Of a DNA stretch of 64,000 nucleotides, positions 11,771-21,380 are shown piece after piece. The DNA comes from Prosopocoilus inquinatus (taxonomy: Eukaryota; Arthropoda; Insecta; Coleoptera; Lucanidae). Both the position numbers and the translations under genes were made by a program. The notes under the pieces were generated by a model that saw only the letters and a program-made list of their open reading frames with translations, did not search any database and was not told where the DNA came from. The stretch is taken from assembly GCA_036172665.1 (NCBI GenBank), contig CM069873.1, positions 46,842,001 through 46,906,000 of the forward strand, read 5' to 3'. Position 1 is the stretch's first letter. Every line of letters begins with the position of its first letter.

Positions 11771-12374
11771 AAAATTTTCCTAAATCAAACTTGCAAGTGT
11801 CACACAGTTTAACGATACACATTTCACGAGCACTCATCTCCTAGAAACCATGACTTCATCGAACAGTCAGCCCCTAATCTTTATTTGTAAGAATCGTGTA
11901 AATTTAAATTACATTTTTAAAAATATTCTCTTACCCCTTTAGTAAACACGCACTAAGCTCTGTGAGAGCCGGATTGAGAATGGTGTGTAATAATAATATA
12001 TTGGTTAAACGATTTCTACGCCAATTGAATTTGAATTTTAAATCGACGGTGAATGCTCGTAAATATGTCAATTTACTATTATGTAATTTTTGCTAGTATG
12101 GCTCGCTTTAAAACGTGCTTGTTTTTATTTATTTAGAACGGTATTTATATTCATTCACAATTCAGAATACATATGTAAATTTTATAGTGTTTGTATATTT
12201 AATCGACGTTCGCCTTCCAACATGTTTATTTTTTCTATGCCACTTAATTATACGACGATGTGTGAATTTAAATCCTTAAATTTTAAATTGATCGATTAAA
12301 ATTAATAACGTCTCCTTTCTGATTTAGTTTATTGTATAATAATATATTATTAATAACAATATTTAATAATAATT
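11771..12374. other. AT-rich spacer in copy A
   Basis: No supportable gene. The plus-strand frame at 12090-12299 has no homology I recognise and no counterpart in copies B or C. The sequence probably belongs to the Polinton-like element but is noncoding or eroded. Confidence 0.4.
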
Positions 12375-12735
12375 TTTAAGAATAAGTTCACAAATAGCAA
12401 TTCTTCTTCGTGGAGGTGGACCATCTATTTCATCCAAAGAAAATTCGGTTTGATTCCAATGTTGGTGACAGAGTCTCTGGCTTTGTAGATATTTACAACG
12501 TTGATAATGGATAGGCAATTTAGGCCAGATATATTCTAGATTCTACGGCTGTGACTCTGGTACATAGATACGATTTTGGAAAGTACTTCAAATCCTTGTC
12601 TGGTATACTACTGAACGAACAATCTTTTTCGTACTGGTCAATAACTTCGCCAAACTTCTCTACAACATGCTTTATAATGTTCTTGCAAAATAGACGGGAG
12701 AAGAAATCCCTTGCGGAGCTGAACTTTTCTTATAC
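12375..12735 (-). pseudogene. Degraded coding remnant, His/Cys/Arg-rich end (copy A)
   Basis: Translated on the minus strand in two or three shifting frames, this stretch reads like eroded coding DNA. It has a segment with VVEKFGEVIDQYEKDC, then one with RLCHQHWNQTEF and GPPPRRRIAIC near its end. The frames are broken by stops near 12550 and 12640. It follows the IDIQGF-type gene in the same orientation and may be its continuation or a separate small gene. No family recognised. Confidence 0.35.
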
Positions 12736-12752
12736 TAAGAACCAAAGTTTAT

Positions 12753-13277
12753 TCATAATATATCACAAATGTTTAGTGTAAAAAATCTTTCATATAATTT
12801 TGTTTGAATAAATTTATATAAATCAAACACGTTCGTTAAAACACACATGCAATTTCTTCTTGAGTGAAATGGACACTTGCGTTCGAATTTTTGCAATTTT
12901 TGTACATCTTCGTAAATTTCACCCAAATCTAACACAGGTACACTTTCACCATTGCTTTTCGCAAGAATTTCACATAGAAATCGAGACTTCTCCATTCCTT
13001 TAACGTAAACGACTTTAGTTGTACAACATAAAGAGGTGATGATTGCGTCAAACTCAGATAAGGGGACGAATCCTCTATTCCAATCAATGCAATAGTAATT
13101 GGTCATTAACCAGTTTGCAACATTTTGAAATTTTTTGCGGACTATTGACAAACTCGTGGGTGGTTGAAATAAAAAATGACTCACCTTTCTTTCACTATCG
13201 TAAGAAGCTTTTGGTATAAATTGAGTATTTTCCACTTTAAATCCTTGAATGTCAATGACAATAAATCGTCTTTTCAT
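12753..13277 (-). CDS. Conserved IDIQGF-type protein of unknown function (copy A)
   Basis: An open frame of about 174 codons from the ATG at 13277 (the frame is open further, to a TTG at 13319, but copy C has the matching ATG at 63801). The N-terminus has a hydrophobic strand RFIVIDIQGFK, then FIPKASYDSE and HFLFQPPTSLS, later VVYVKGMEKSRFL and VPVLDLGE. The C-terminal part has several Cys and His residues (CPFHSRRNCMC), which might bind metal. The first strand with an acidic residue, and the later VLDL, resemble the layout of RNase H/DEDD exonuclease folds; this is only a suggestion. Copy C carries the same gene after the major capsid gene. The end is probably frameshifted, because related coding resumes downstream. 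Confidence 0.55.
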   Translation of the reverse strand: MKRRFIVIDIQGFKVENTQFIPKASYDSERKVSHFLFQPPTSLSIVRKKFQNVANWLMTNYYCIDWNRGFVPLSEFDAIITSLCCTTKVVYVKGMEKSRFLCEILAKSNGESVPVLDLGEIYEDVQKLQKFERKCPFHSRRNCMCVLTNVFDLYKFIQTKLYERFFTLNICDIL

Positions 13278-13364
13278 GGTTCGGTTGATGTTGCTTCTTA
13301 AAAAATCAAATGAAATCAAATAGTTTTAGCTTCTCTGTTAATACTGCCATTCACGGTTTACATC

Positions 13365-14520
13365 AACTGACGGACAATTTTGGTGAGAGGTGAATAAGAG
13401 AACGCTTTGTCATGCAGAATTAAACAGTAAGCAACAGTATCAGCTTTAATATTCTCTTTAGTTGTAAACTCAATTCGATTCCTATTAATGGGCAACTAGC
13501 TAATCCTTTTGGATTGAACCAGGATTAACTACTTTCACGATGATAATAATTTTCCTGAAATCTAGAATACATGTCGTATATAACGGCGTATTTATTATTT
13601 TCAATATCAATTTCTATGTTGTCGTACGGATAGCGCTCGCCATTTAGAAATACTGTTAATGATTTTAACTTAACGTCATCAAACGGACTCATGTTTCCAT
13701 CGACGACACCCTTTCGCTTAGTTTGAAAACCGATGATTATGTACCTTAGCGTTTCCAACTTAGGAGCCGTTTTTACTGTCCAAGAACGACTTGTCGTAGT
13801 TGGGAGCGACGGATACTCGTGCAACTCTCAGCTTCTGAAAGGAATTTGTATTTCAACATCTCTGTCTGTCACTCTCGGTAAAGCCAATTGCTCACGTAGT
13901 CCAACAGAAATATGAGGTATAATTTTGTCAATTATTAATTTAATCTTTTCCGGCTTGTTTGTTTCCACAACTGCATCAACGTCATCATTTGCTCTGATCA
14001 ATACTAATTCTTGCCTCATATTCAAGACGATCTTTTTATAATCTTCCCCAAAACCTAATAATGTCTTTGAAGATAAACTTGCTGTAAAATCTCCCTTAAC
14101 GTTGAGTATGTCGCTCATTTTATCATTTTCCTGGATCTATCCTGCATTTTCCAATTTTATTGTATCGTTGCGAGTAAAAGAAGAATACCCTTTCATTGTT
14201 GATGATATGCCAACATTTCTTACCGAATCCACCTGTACTCCGTTCAGAAGATATCTAATCTCGCTGAACGTATAAGTTACCGGATTATTTATCAATTGTG
14301 CCGTCGCACTGTGTTTAGTATTATATCACTAACCAAACGCAGTCTTCCCTCTACGTACAAATAACTTTCGGAAGGGAGGGTGTAACTGTCGATCTCAGGT
14401 ACGGTGATACGCACTTCATCGTTATTACCAAGTGATGAACTGAATGGTAAGTGTGAATGGAACTCCATACTGGTTATTGAAGTGTCCAATTTAATTTTAT
14501 CAGTTAGTCCATTATATCCA
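13365..14520 (-). pseudogene. Major capsid protein (hexon-like double jelly roll), broken (copy A)
   Basis: Three open pieces (14489-14292, 14118-13828, 13824-13525) match, in order, the longer frames of copy C at 62578-63720. Shared blocks are FGNNDEVRITVPEID in copy C (SLGNNDEVRITVPEID here), LLGFGEDYKKIVLNMRQEL, DRDVEIQIPFRS and NIEIDIENNKYAVIYDMY. The length (about 400 residues across pieces), beta-rich composition and position between the penton-like gene and the IDIQGF gene fit the major capsid protein of insect Polinton-like elements; that identity is family inference. Frameshifts occur at about 14300, 14130-14150 and 13510. Copy A retains about 60 bp near 13690-13755 that copy C has lost, so the copies complement each other. 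Confidence 0.65.
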
Positions 14521-14781
14521 TGTCGTTCTGTTTAGATGATGATTGCCTTACGTGTAATTATGTGTTCACCCCTTGACGGTTACGTCTCTTCTACAGAATA
14601 ATTCCCCCTATGTTAGCACCTTATAATCTAAACTCTCTAAATATATTCGAATTCTCTGTGTCAATTTCAGTTTTTTTTTTGTCGACAACAGTTCAGTATC
14701 TGTTTCCGTGGTTTAAATAATACATTACGTCTAATTCTGCTACACTCTTTTCGTTTCGAATAATTGCTATCGTAATAATCA
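14521..14781 (-). other. Penton-MCP intergenic region
   Basis: About 260 bp, conserved at nucleotide level with 62286-62545 of copy C, including a run of A residues. An ATG overlaps the penton stop (TAATG) in both copies. However, the frames differ after 10 bases because of a one-base indel (about 30 codons here, 53 in copy C), so a small gene is possible but not established. Confidence 0.3.
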
Positions 14782-15391
14782 TTATGTGAATCTTCTCAAA
14801 TGAACTTCATTCCTAAAATTAACTAATCGATTCTCTTGATCTAATAGTGGAATGACTATTTTCGTAATCACGTTCACGGTCACTGGAAGATAAATAGCTT
14901 GAAGAGGGGATTCTATTATTTTACAGCCTGGAGGTACATTTGGAAAGAAATGATACAAAACATGACCGGGTTTTCCGTTGTTATAAGATCCACCGGTTAG
15001 ATTATATTCTATTCTTATAGCATTCACTTTATTTATTTCCACCGGAAAATCACGAATGTTATTATCGTTTACTTTCAACGTTCTCGGTTTAAAACCCAAC
15101 AATTTTCCCAATGAATTTGGTTTACTAAAATCAAGCTTAACCGAACTGTGGTATATAGATATCGTCTAGTTCATATGTACCTGTAGGTATAACGATAGTT
15201 TTCCAAACCGTCGTTTTTCCTGTTTCTTCATAATGTATCAAATTATTACTTACATCTATGTTAGGTATTGCATTAAACGTTTCAAAATTTAACAAGCACA
15301 TTTCATATGTTGCGTCTTCGTCGAGGTATAGTGGTGGATTCAATTCACAAAATAAAACTGATTCAGTTCCCGCAACGGGTGAAGATTCCAT
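14782..15391 (-). pseudogene. Penton-like minor capsid protein (single jelly roll), deleted (copy A)
   Basis: The 15391 ATG opens MESSPVAGTESVLF, then YEMCLLNFETFNAIPNID and TVWKTIVIPTGTYELDD. A deletion of about 90-100 bp relative to copy C near 15140-15165 shifts the frame, after which LLGFKPRTLKVNDN, GHVLYHFFPNVPPG and LLDQENRLVNFRNE follow to 14782. A further 15-bp loss sits before the final HLRRFT. The family is the penton or minor capsid protein of Polinton/adintovirus-like virions, next to protease and major capsid as here. Non-functional in this copy. The start is preferred because copy C has the same Met-Glu-Ser-Ser start. Confidence 0.65.
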
Positions 15392-15422
15392 GTTGACAAT
15401 CTTTCAAGTACTACATTCTTAC

Positions 15423-15884
15423 TTAACTTGTAAAGGACTTTAAAAACTGTAGACATAAGTGTCCACAATTTTGTGTATTTTGTTTCTGATACCTTTCATA
15501 ATTATAATTGATAACTCCCAATCCGTTCGACAAAAGATATTTCTCTACTTCAACTGGAGGTCGTAGATCTCGATAGCTGTCAAAATATTTTACGATTCCT
15601 CCTCTCTTATAATATGCTACCCAATGCGTTCCTTCACCAGAATCGTTATCTAAATTCACTACTCCACTTTCATGCTTCCATATCTTTTTAGGTAAAGTAT
15701 CTCTCATAAACACACCTCGAAAGAAAGGTAATTTCCATATTTTAGCATATTTCAGTATGTCAATGTTAGTCAACGGTCGGCGAGGCAAATATTTCAGTTT
15801 TTTGGATTGGATTGTAAATATAACCCACACCTGGTTTTGTAAGGTTTTATATAGAATCCGCTTCCTTTTGTTTCCGTAGCGCAA
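15423..15884 (-). CDS. Adenain-like cysteine protease (copy A, intact)
   Basis: This would be the maturation protease of the Polinton/adintovirus virion module, related to adenovirus protease and Ulp1 peptidases. The 153-residue frame has the catalytic His in EGTHWVAYYKRGG, the acidic residue in IVKYFDSYRDL, and the oxyanion Gln plus nucleophile Cys in QNTQNCGHLC, all in normal spacing. The frame is open and lacks internal stops, the best preserved gene of copy A. The frame begins inside the end of the upstream phospholipase-like gene, so a later start (for example near LKYLPRRPLTNID) is plausible. Copy C carries a nonsense change and replaces the acidic residue by Asn. Confidence 0.8.
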   Translation of the reverse strand: MRYGNKRKRILYKTLQNQVWVIFTIQSKKLKYLPRRPLTNIDILKYAKIWKLPFFRGVFMRDTLPKKIWKHESGVVNLDNDSGEGTHWVAYYKRGGIVKYFDSYRDLRPPVEVEKYLLSNGLGVINYNYERYQKQNTQNCGHLCLQFLKSFTS

Positions 15885-15932
15885 TTATGTCGCTCTTTCG
15901 CGACTTTTGCATCGTTTACCGCCTTAGTATAC
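15794..15932 (-). pseudogene. Tail of the phospholipase-like minor capsid gene (copy A, truncated)
   Basis: Minus-strand sequence matches the last about 45 codons of the copy C gene at 61010-61157, including SGFYIKPYKT and the shared TGA stop. Homology ends abruptly at about 15932, which is the right breakpoint of copy A. A short internal deletion is present relative to copy C. The remainder of the gene, with the phospholipase motif, is absent here. Confidence 0.7.
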
Positions 15933-15984
15933 GGACATCTACACCTTTTCAATCCCTTTCCTCATAGCCTAATATTTCAAACTT

Positions 15985-16008
15985 GGAAATTTCATCGATG
16001 AAATTTCC
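15985..16008. repeat. 24-bp perfect palindrome at the copy A/copy B junction
   Basis: The block ggaaatttcatc is followed immediately by its exact reverse complement. It lies in the about 70 bp between the truncated end of copy A (15932) and the first sequence homologous to copy B (about 16005), exactly where two inverted relatives meet. Confidence 0.7.
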
Positions 16009-16290
16009 TTCATCCTCTTCCAATTTAGTTGGAGTTATCTCAACAGTAGTCCAAAATTATTTTGACGGAATTTTGCCTAAAGTCAGGAACTGTTGTCTAC
16101 AGGGTGAGCAAAATCTGAGAAGTCACGGACGAGTTGCAATCTTGTCGTGAAATTTTACGTACAGTTCGCTTAAGGTCTCCACTGACCACTAATAATATGA
16201 TAAAATTTCTCTCATTCACGACCGTCTGAGCCTGATCCAAGATTTGTTTCATAATCTTTTCACGGACTTATCAACCTTATGAAAACGTCT
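16005..16290 (+). pseudogene. C-terminal remnant of the Ser/Pro-rich gene (copy B)
   Basis: Plus-strand translation gives SSNLVGVISTVVQNYFDGI and, in another frame, YDKISLIHDRLSLIQDL, matching the C-terminal domain of the copy A gene at 10109-10400. Frameshifts and stops break it in the middle. It marks the left end of copy B; everything upstream (the capsid genes) is missing. Confidence 0.65.
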
Positions 16291-16431
16291 TCGCTTAAGA
16301 TAAATATGTTTGTGAATATTGCTCTTTAATGAATTGTTGTTCAAATGGAAGTTGGAAATGTGTAACAAGATATTAGGCATACTTAAGTCTTCATCTTAAT
16401 CGACTTTTATAATTTATTGCTCAATTTACAG

Positions 16432-16905
16432 ATGACTTTCCCAAATAATGTCCCGTATGTGAAATCTATTGACATGAAGCAGGTAGAGCTGAAAGTGAGT
16501 AAACTAATTTGTATTTTACGGTTCACAAGTTACATAAGTTACAGAAGACATTTTGATTATTTCCTTTTTTCAGTTACCTGACGGGACCCTCGTCAACTCC
16601 GAGACCGCCATCGTGAATTATGCGATGGCGGGATATCGACCCTTCATCTCCCCCTCACCGTGTACACACCGACACCGCTGTCGGTGGCGACGCCGACGCC
16701 TGAGCGTCTACCGCCGGAACAGCAGGTAGCGGCGCCAAAAAGAGTTCTCCTGAAATGGAGAGTATTTGCGCTGCCGGTGTTCTCACCGGTGTACCGCCTC
16801 CACCTTCACCGAAACCCACCGTGTCCACGGTGGAAGTTCAGATGGATGTGGAGGCGTCGTCCACCGAGATGGATGAATCTTGGGTTTGTTCATTATAAAT
16901 TTTAA
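16432..16905 (+). pseudogene. Two-exon Pro-rich protein, frameshifted (copy B)
   Basis: Exon 1 (16432-16494) starts ATG and encodes 21 codons ending QVELK. An 80-bp phase-0 intron (16495-16574) has canonical GTGAGT donor, a pyrimidine-rich tract and TTTTTTCAG acceptor. Exon 2 begins LPDGTLVNSETAIVNYA, parallel to copy A. Within exon 2 a shift in a C-rich run moves coding to the frame with TPTPERLPPEQQVAAPKR; another shift precedes the acidic tail. A possible second intron starts with GTTTGTTC near 16876 and ends TTACAG near 16950. Function unknown. The conserved intron shows that the element is transcribed and spliced in a eukaryotic nucleus. Confidence 0.6.
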
Positions 16906-17063
16906 TATTTTCAACAATTTACTGCTTATATAATATCTTATTTCTTACAGTGATGAGTACTTTACAGTGAGTCAGTGTCCCGGCACGAAGTCTGTAAAAT
17001 AATTTATTTATTAATTTTTATTATTTACTAATAAATAGTTTCTAATCTTATTCTTTATAAGCA

Positions 17064-17214
17064 CAAAGTTTTTTTTTAATCTCGAATCGGACAGAAATAT
17101 GAAGGGAAAACAGTCAACGTTTCGCTAAAAAAGGTCTTTTTTCACTCCTGACGAAGCTATAAATCTAGTTTTCCCTTCATATTTCTGTCCTGTTCGAGAT
17201 TAAAAAAACTTTGT
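17064..17214. repeat. Hairpin element with about 47-bp inverted arms
   Basis: Arms at 17064-17111 and 17168-17214 are near-perfect reverse complements, sharing ttcccttcatatttctgtcc and flanking aaag/cttt. The 56-bp centre contains aacgtttcgc and ctcctgacgaagc. It sits in the spacer between the two-exon gene and the ATPase of copy B and is absent from copy A, so it inserted afterwards. Confidence 0.7.
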
Positions 17215-17424
17215 ACTTACAATTTTCATCGGACAAGAACAAACTTCAATTATTCTTTATAGTTTTTTTTAGTTTTATTTATTATGCATAGAAACATTTT
17301 ATTCGTGTATCTTGTTTTTACAACGTAACAAAAAGGAAATGCTTTAAACAATAGTTGATATTACACTTCCAGCACAGCAATAGAAACACAGCATATCGCG
17401 TTTAGTAATTGAAGTGATTGAAAT

Positions 17425-18110
17425 ATGAAGTTTCAACAACAGTTTTTAAAGTTACCCGTACAAAATCTCGATGATGCAATCGCAAACAAAACCTTTAGAC
17501 GTCATAGTGAACTCTTCGGAGGATCAAGTAAACGCGTTATCATTAGCTGAAGCTCAGGAGGTGGCAAAAGTAATTCATTAGTGACATAATTAATCCACCC
17601 GAGTGGACTACGTTTCAAAAATTTATACATCTGCTGTAATACCTTATCTCAAGGGAAGTATGAATTTCTCAGACATTTGCTACGAACAGTGCCCGTACTT
17701 TGAAATTTCCGATATTGATCAAATGGTATCACCTACAAATGTAAAAGAATATTCAGTCGTTGTTTTTGATGATGTTCAGTGCACTACAAAAAATTTAATT
17801 AAAAAATATTTCTCCTTTGGACGTCATAGAAATGTTGACCGCTTTTATTTAAGTCAAAATTACAGTGCAGTACCCAAACAAATGATTCGTGATAATTGTA
17901 ATTTCTTAGTACTATTTCGTCAAAATTTCACAAATTTGAAACACGTTTACGATGATTTTATGCTTCTTGGAAGGAACTGTTTGGTTTTTTAGTTATTGAT
18001 ACCGATTGTTCCATAAACGCAGGGAGATATCGTAAAGGATTCGACACGTACATATATCTTTAAAACCACTACATTTTTACATAGTTCTACAGTTCTTCAG
18101 TACTGTAACA
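17425..18110 (+). pseudogene. Packaging ATPase with a stop in the P-loop (copy B)
   Basis: The ATG at 17425 opens MKFQQQFLKLPVQNLDDA, followed by FRRHSELFGGSSKRVIIS. A TGA at about 17549-17551 then replaces the first Gly of the P-loop; the rest (SSGGGKSNSLVT) follows. A TAA comes shortly after, then a frameshift. The 17603-17992 frame carries the Walker B strand VVVFDDVQ and RDNCNFLVLFRQ. A deletion removes about 45 bp near 17957 compared with copy A. The stop differs from the P-loop stop of copy A by position, so the two copies were disabled independently. Confidence 0.8.
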
Positions 18111-19393
18111 GACGTTAAAGGATGCGGATGCGCCATGAGTAATAAACTTAAAGCAGAATTAGCCACTGCGCGCGAAAGTTTGCGTACTAAATTAAAAATA
18201 CTTGAATCCGATATTGCACAAGCAAAACATCATGCGGAGCAATCACAAAAGTATCTGCAGACAACTTATTCACCTATTGTAGAGCCACTCCGAGATATTG
18301 TCAATAAGCTAGATGTTGTTCGCGACGTATTACCAATGATTATAAAAGTATATTAAGATACCCAGCCTTACGATTTATGCGTGACCGGCAATGCACTGAG
18401 GTATAGATGGTACCACATGTATTTTGCAATTGAGGGATCAATTTTTCGCAATTTTAGCTAAAATATGGCTAAAATATAGCGTTCTGTAATCTGCCTTGCA
18501 AAATTTACACTGGTATAAAAATTCCGTAGAACGAGATTGGTGGTTAGGACGTATATTTATAAATCGCAGACACATCATCGCATGGGTGGAGTATTATCCA
18601 ACACATATTTTGTTCTGACGCATCTCCAATTTAAGTAAGAGAATAACAGGTTATTTTTCATCAAATTCTTGGATCTTTACGGAAAAATATGATCGAAAAA
18701 TTATTATTATAAAAATTTAAGTGGGAAATTTTAATCAGTTTAAGAATACTTGGAAGTGAGTTTCATAATTTAAGTTAAAATTTACTTATTAATTATATAA
18801 CTCTTTTATTATAATACGCAAATTAAAGATTATTATTACAATAAAATCGAATCGATTTAAATTTAAAATTGTCATTAATATTTATAATAAATATAAAGCA
18901 GTATTTGTATATTTTTCTACTTACATTCTTAGTTTCTAAGTAGAGAAAGATGAAGAACAAATTTGAAAAACTCAGGTTAACTAAAATAACATTAAAAATT
19001 ACGAAATATGGATGCCTCAATTAAGACTTTAAGACAACATTTTTCATTTATTAAATAATAAGGGTTTAAGAACCAAGTTTTCACAGGAAGGGAATATCTT
19101 CTTTGTCCATGTATAAAATCAGCAATCACTGCATTGATTCTAGAAGAAGTAACAGAATTCCCCCTTTTCTGGATCAACTAAGCTAAATTTCAGAGTAAGG
19201 CTCAATTCTCAGGCTCAATTACACGGGCAGCGCGTCGCATCGCGTCTTGTTTTTATATGTAGGTAATTTTTTAACATAAAATGCTGCCGAGTGAGAATTG
19301 CTTCATTTAAAACCGTGACAACTTTTAGAGACTTTTACGGCCATTTTCACAATCAGACTTGCAAATATTTTTTTTGTTTAATTTTTATAAAAA

Positions 19394-19527
19394 GTTTGTG
19401 CAAATCGTTTTTGATTGCAGTGAAAACCTCGAGCAGCCTCTGGACAGCTGTTTCAGCCCTGCTTGGGGCTTCTTCAGCAGAGACGTAGCTCGACATTCCC
19501 ACTGCAATCAAAAACGATTTGCACAAA
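19394..19527. repeat. Inverted repeat enclosing the hammerhead-like motif
   Basis: Arms 19394-19422 and 19500-19527 match as exact reverse complements over 28 bp (atttgcacaaa and gcaatcaaaaacg blocks). They frame the 63-nt ribozyme-like sequence. This arrangement resembles the flanks of small circular or Penelope-derived retroelements, but the class is not proven. Confidence 0.65.
19430..19492 (-). ncRNA. Hammerhead ribozyme-like motif (type I), probably inactive
   Basis: On the minus strand the order is stem I 5' side (CGAGC, bulge, CTCTG), core CTGAAGA, stem II GCCC/GGGC with loop, GAAA, a very short stem III (CAGCTG), then TCC at the cleavage position, and stem I 3' side (CAGAG, bulge, GCTCG). 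Both halves of stem I pair perfectly in register and the strand order is that of type I hammerheads. The consensus core is CTGATGA, so the T-to-A change predicts weak or no cleavage. Short stem III hammerheads are known from Penelope-like elements and other retroelements; a Penelope-like coding remnant occurs at 41160-42229. Confidence 0.6.
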
Positions 19528-20239
19528 ATTTTTGTAAAAACTTTCATTATGCTTTGACAGCAAGCATGGCCGCCTTGCATGGGGGACTTATTAGGAGCAA
19601 ATCCCGCTTCAATTTGTCTATCCTACTGCAATGTCAGGTCAAAAAGCGATAGTAAGATGTCGCTATTTTATCTGTTTAATTTTTATAGTATCAATGAATG
19701 CATTTCCACGAACTTTTAAGGCTTGCGTTATTAGCGTCGGTTGTTAGTAACGCCGTTTAGTGAGCTTCGTTTACACGTATTACTTGACAGATGTTATTTA
19801 TAACATTGCCAACTATGAATAAGTGAATAAAACAGAAAGTATACAACCATAATAAGCATACACAACGCGAACATAGGTTAGAGACCATTTAAATGGTCGA
19901 GATTGGTAGCAACATTAAATACGGATTTACAAAAACTGTTATGACTCGTTTACTTACGTTCACGATTTTCGAATTACTGCAATCGTATTATTAATAATAG
20001 AGTGTGTGGAGTTTCGCAAGACATCCTGTATTTGTTCAGAAAACATTGTTCTTGTTTTCTGTCTTTATTTCTATTAATTAAATGTTTGCAATTGCTTTAC
20101 TTTATGAACTATTTCATCTCTTTGGCAGATTTTACAATTTTTTTAGCTACATTATTGAATGTAATATTGGAAATATTTAAACTTTTAGATAAGCAGGACA
20201 AAAAGAGATTTTCAGACTTCTATGTAGGGATGTCCTATG

Positions 20240-20348
20240 ATGATGTACTACGATGCTCAACTTAAATGATACTCCGGCATGTGAACAATCAACGTAATGG
20301 CTACGAAACTGTCAAATGGTATCATTTAAGTTGAGCGTCGTAGTACAT
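20240..20348. repeat. Inverted repeat with about 31-bp arms
   Basis: Arms at about 20240-20270 and 20318-20348 are near-perfect reverse complements (actacga then ctcaacttaaatgatac). The 47-bp loop has no feature. Probably the closely spaced ends of a deleted or miniature element. Confidence 0.6.
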
Positions 20349-21228
20349 ATCGACCGCTAAATATCGATGTTGCTAACTTCGATGTTGAAATTAGAAATAA
20401 TTAAATGTATGAGGAATCAACGTCATATTTATTAATTTTTACAAAAGTATGAAAAATAAATAAAAATACAGCTTGTCCCAACTAATTTACATCTAGAAGA
20501 GAATTAGGTAATTACGTTTTTTGAACAATGTTTATTAATCCGTATTATTTTAAAAATTTAAAAAAATTAAGAAGTTTTTAAATTGTTTCTAATAACAAAT
20601 AAATTTGAAAGGACGGTACAGGTTTGATGCTTTAAATTAATTTAAAAGAAAGAAAGAAGCGGCTAGGAAACTGCATATTGTAGATTAAAGTTTTTTGTAT
20701 TACTATTTTATTATTGCCCTAGATTCATTCATTCAATATGCGTTAATAGTATTAAGTTTTTTCAAAGAAAAATAAACGTGTTATATAAATTGAGTGCCCG
20801 CAGTTTACCATACGCAGGAAGAATAATATGCATTTTATCATCTCGCTTTACGATTCCAAATTCACCCGGTTTTAATGTTAAAAACACGGTTTTAAGTCAA
20901 AATGAATCACAGAAAGTTACAGTGTCTACACAAAAATCTACATAAAAATCTTCAACACTTTTGGACGCCGCGGAACACTATTTCAGTGTTCCCGAGAAAA
21001 AACAACAACGCCAAAGTAGATAAAAATTTACAACTTTTCAGGTAAAAGTCTTATACATATAAATCGTTAACATCGAAGGCCGAAACATCGAACATCGGTC
21101 ATAAAACATCGATGTTTGATGAATATCAGTGTGTATCGTCTATCCCATCTTCTATGAGAGGAAAGCTACATAGTTTTTGAAATTTACTTATTCGTATAAT
21201 GTTTCGTTGACGGAATAACATTTCTAAT

Positions 21229-21380
21229 TTGAAAGTATCTCTGGATATAATTGAAAATTTGTACAACCGTCGGTGTCGACTCTCGCGCCTGCGCATTATT
21301 CGCAACACTCTCAAGATTTTAGCTGCTGGTGATTTTAACTGTGTATTTTGTAATCTTCCTCATAAAATGGGTATGGTAAA
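21229..21380 (+). pseudogene. LINE endonuclease-like fragment
   Basis: The frame contains ILAAGDFNCVF, reminiscent of the AGDFN motif of apurinic-type endonucleases in non-LTR retrotransposons. Only about 45 codons are present before the sequence returns to the DUF8207-like gene. The match is short and could be chance. Confidence 0.25.

Larger units (their letters stand above)
18339..21380. mobile_element. Three-kb insertion of uncertain class in copy B
   Basis: The insert is defined by comparison with the uninterrupted copy A gene: it begins right after the Met codon at 18336-18338 and ends near 21380. It is AT-rich without a convincing complete gene. It contains a hammerhead-like motif in an inverted repeat (19394-19527), another inverted repeat (20240-20348) and a short LINE-like piece at its right end. 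No matching terminal repeats or target duplication were recognised, so it may be composite. Confidence 0.6.

Noticed and set aside
12090..12299. 69-codon plus-strand frame in the copy A spacer
   Set aside because: No similarity to any family I know, no counterpart in the other copies and opposite to surrounding genes.
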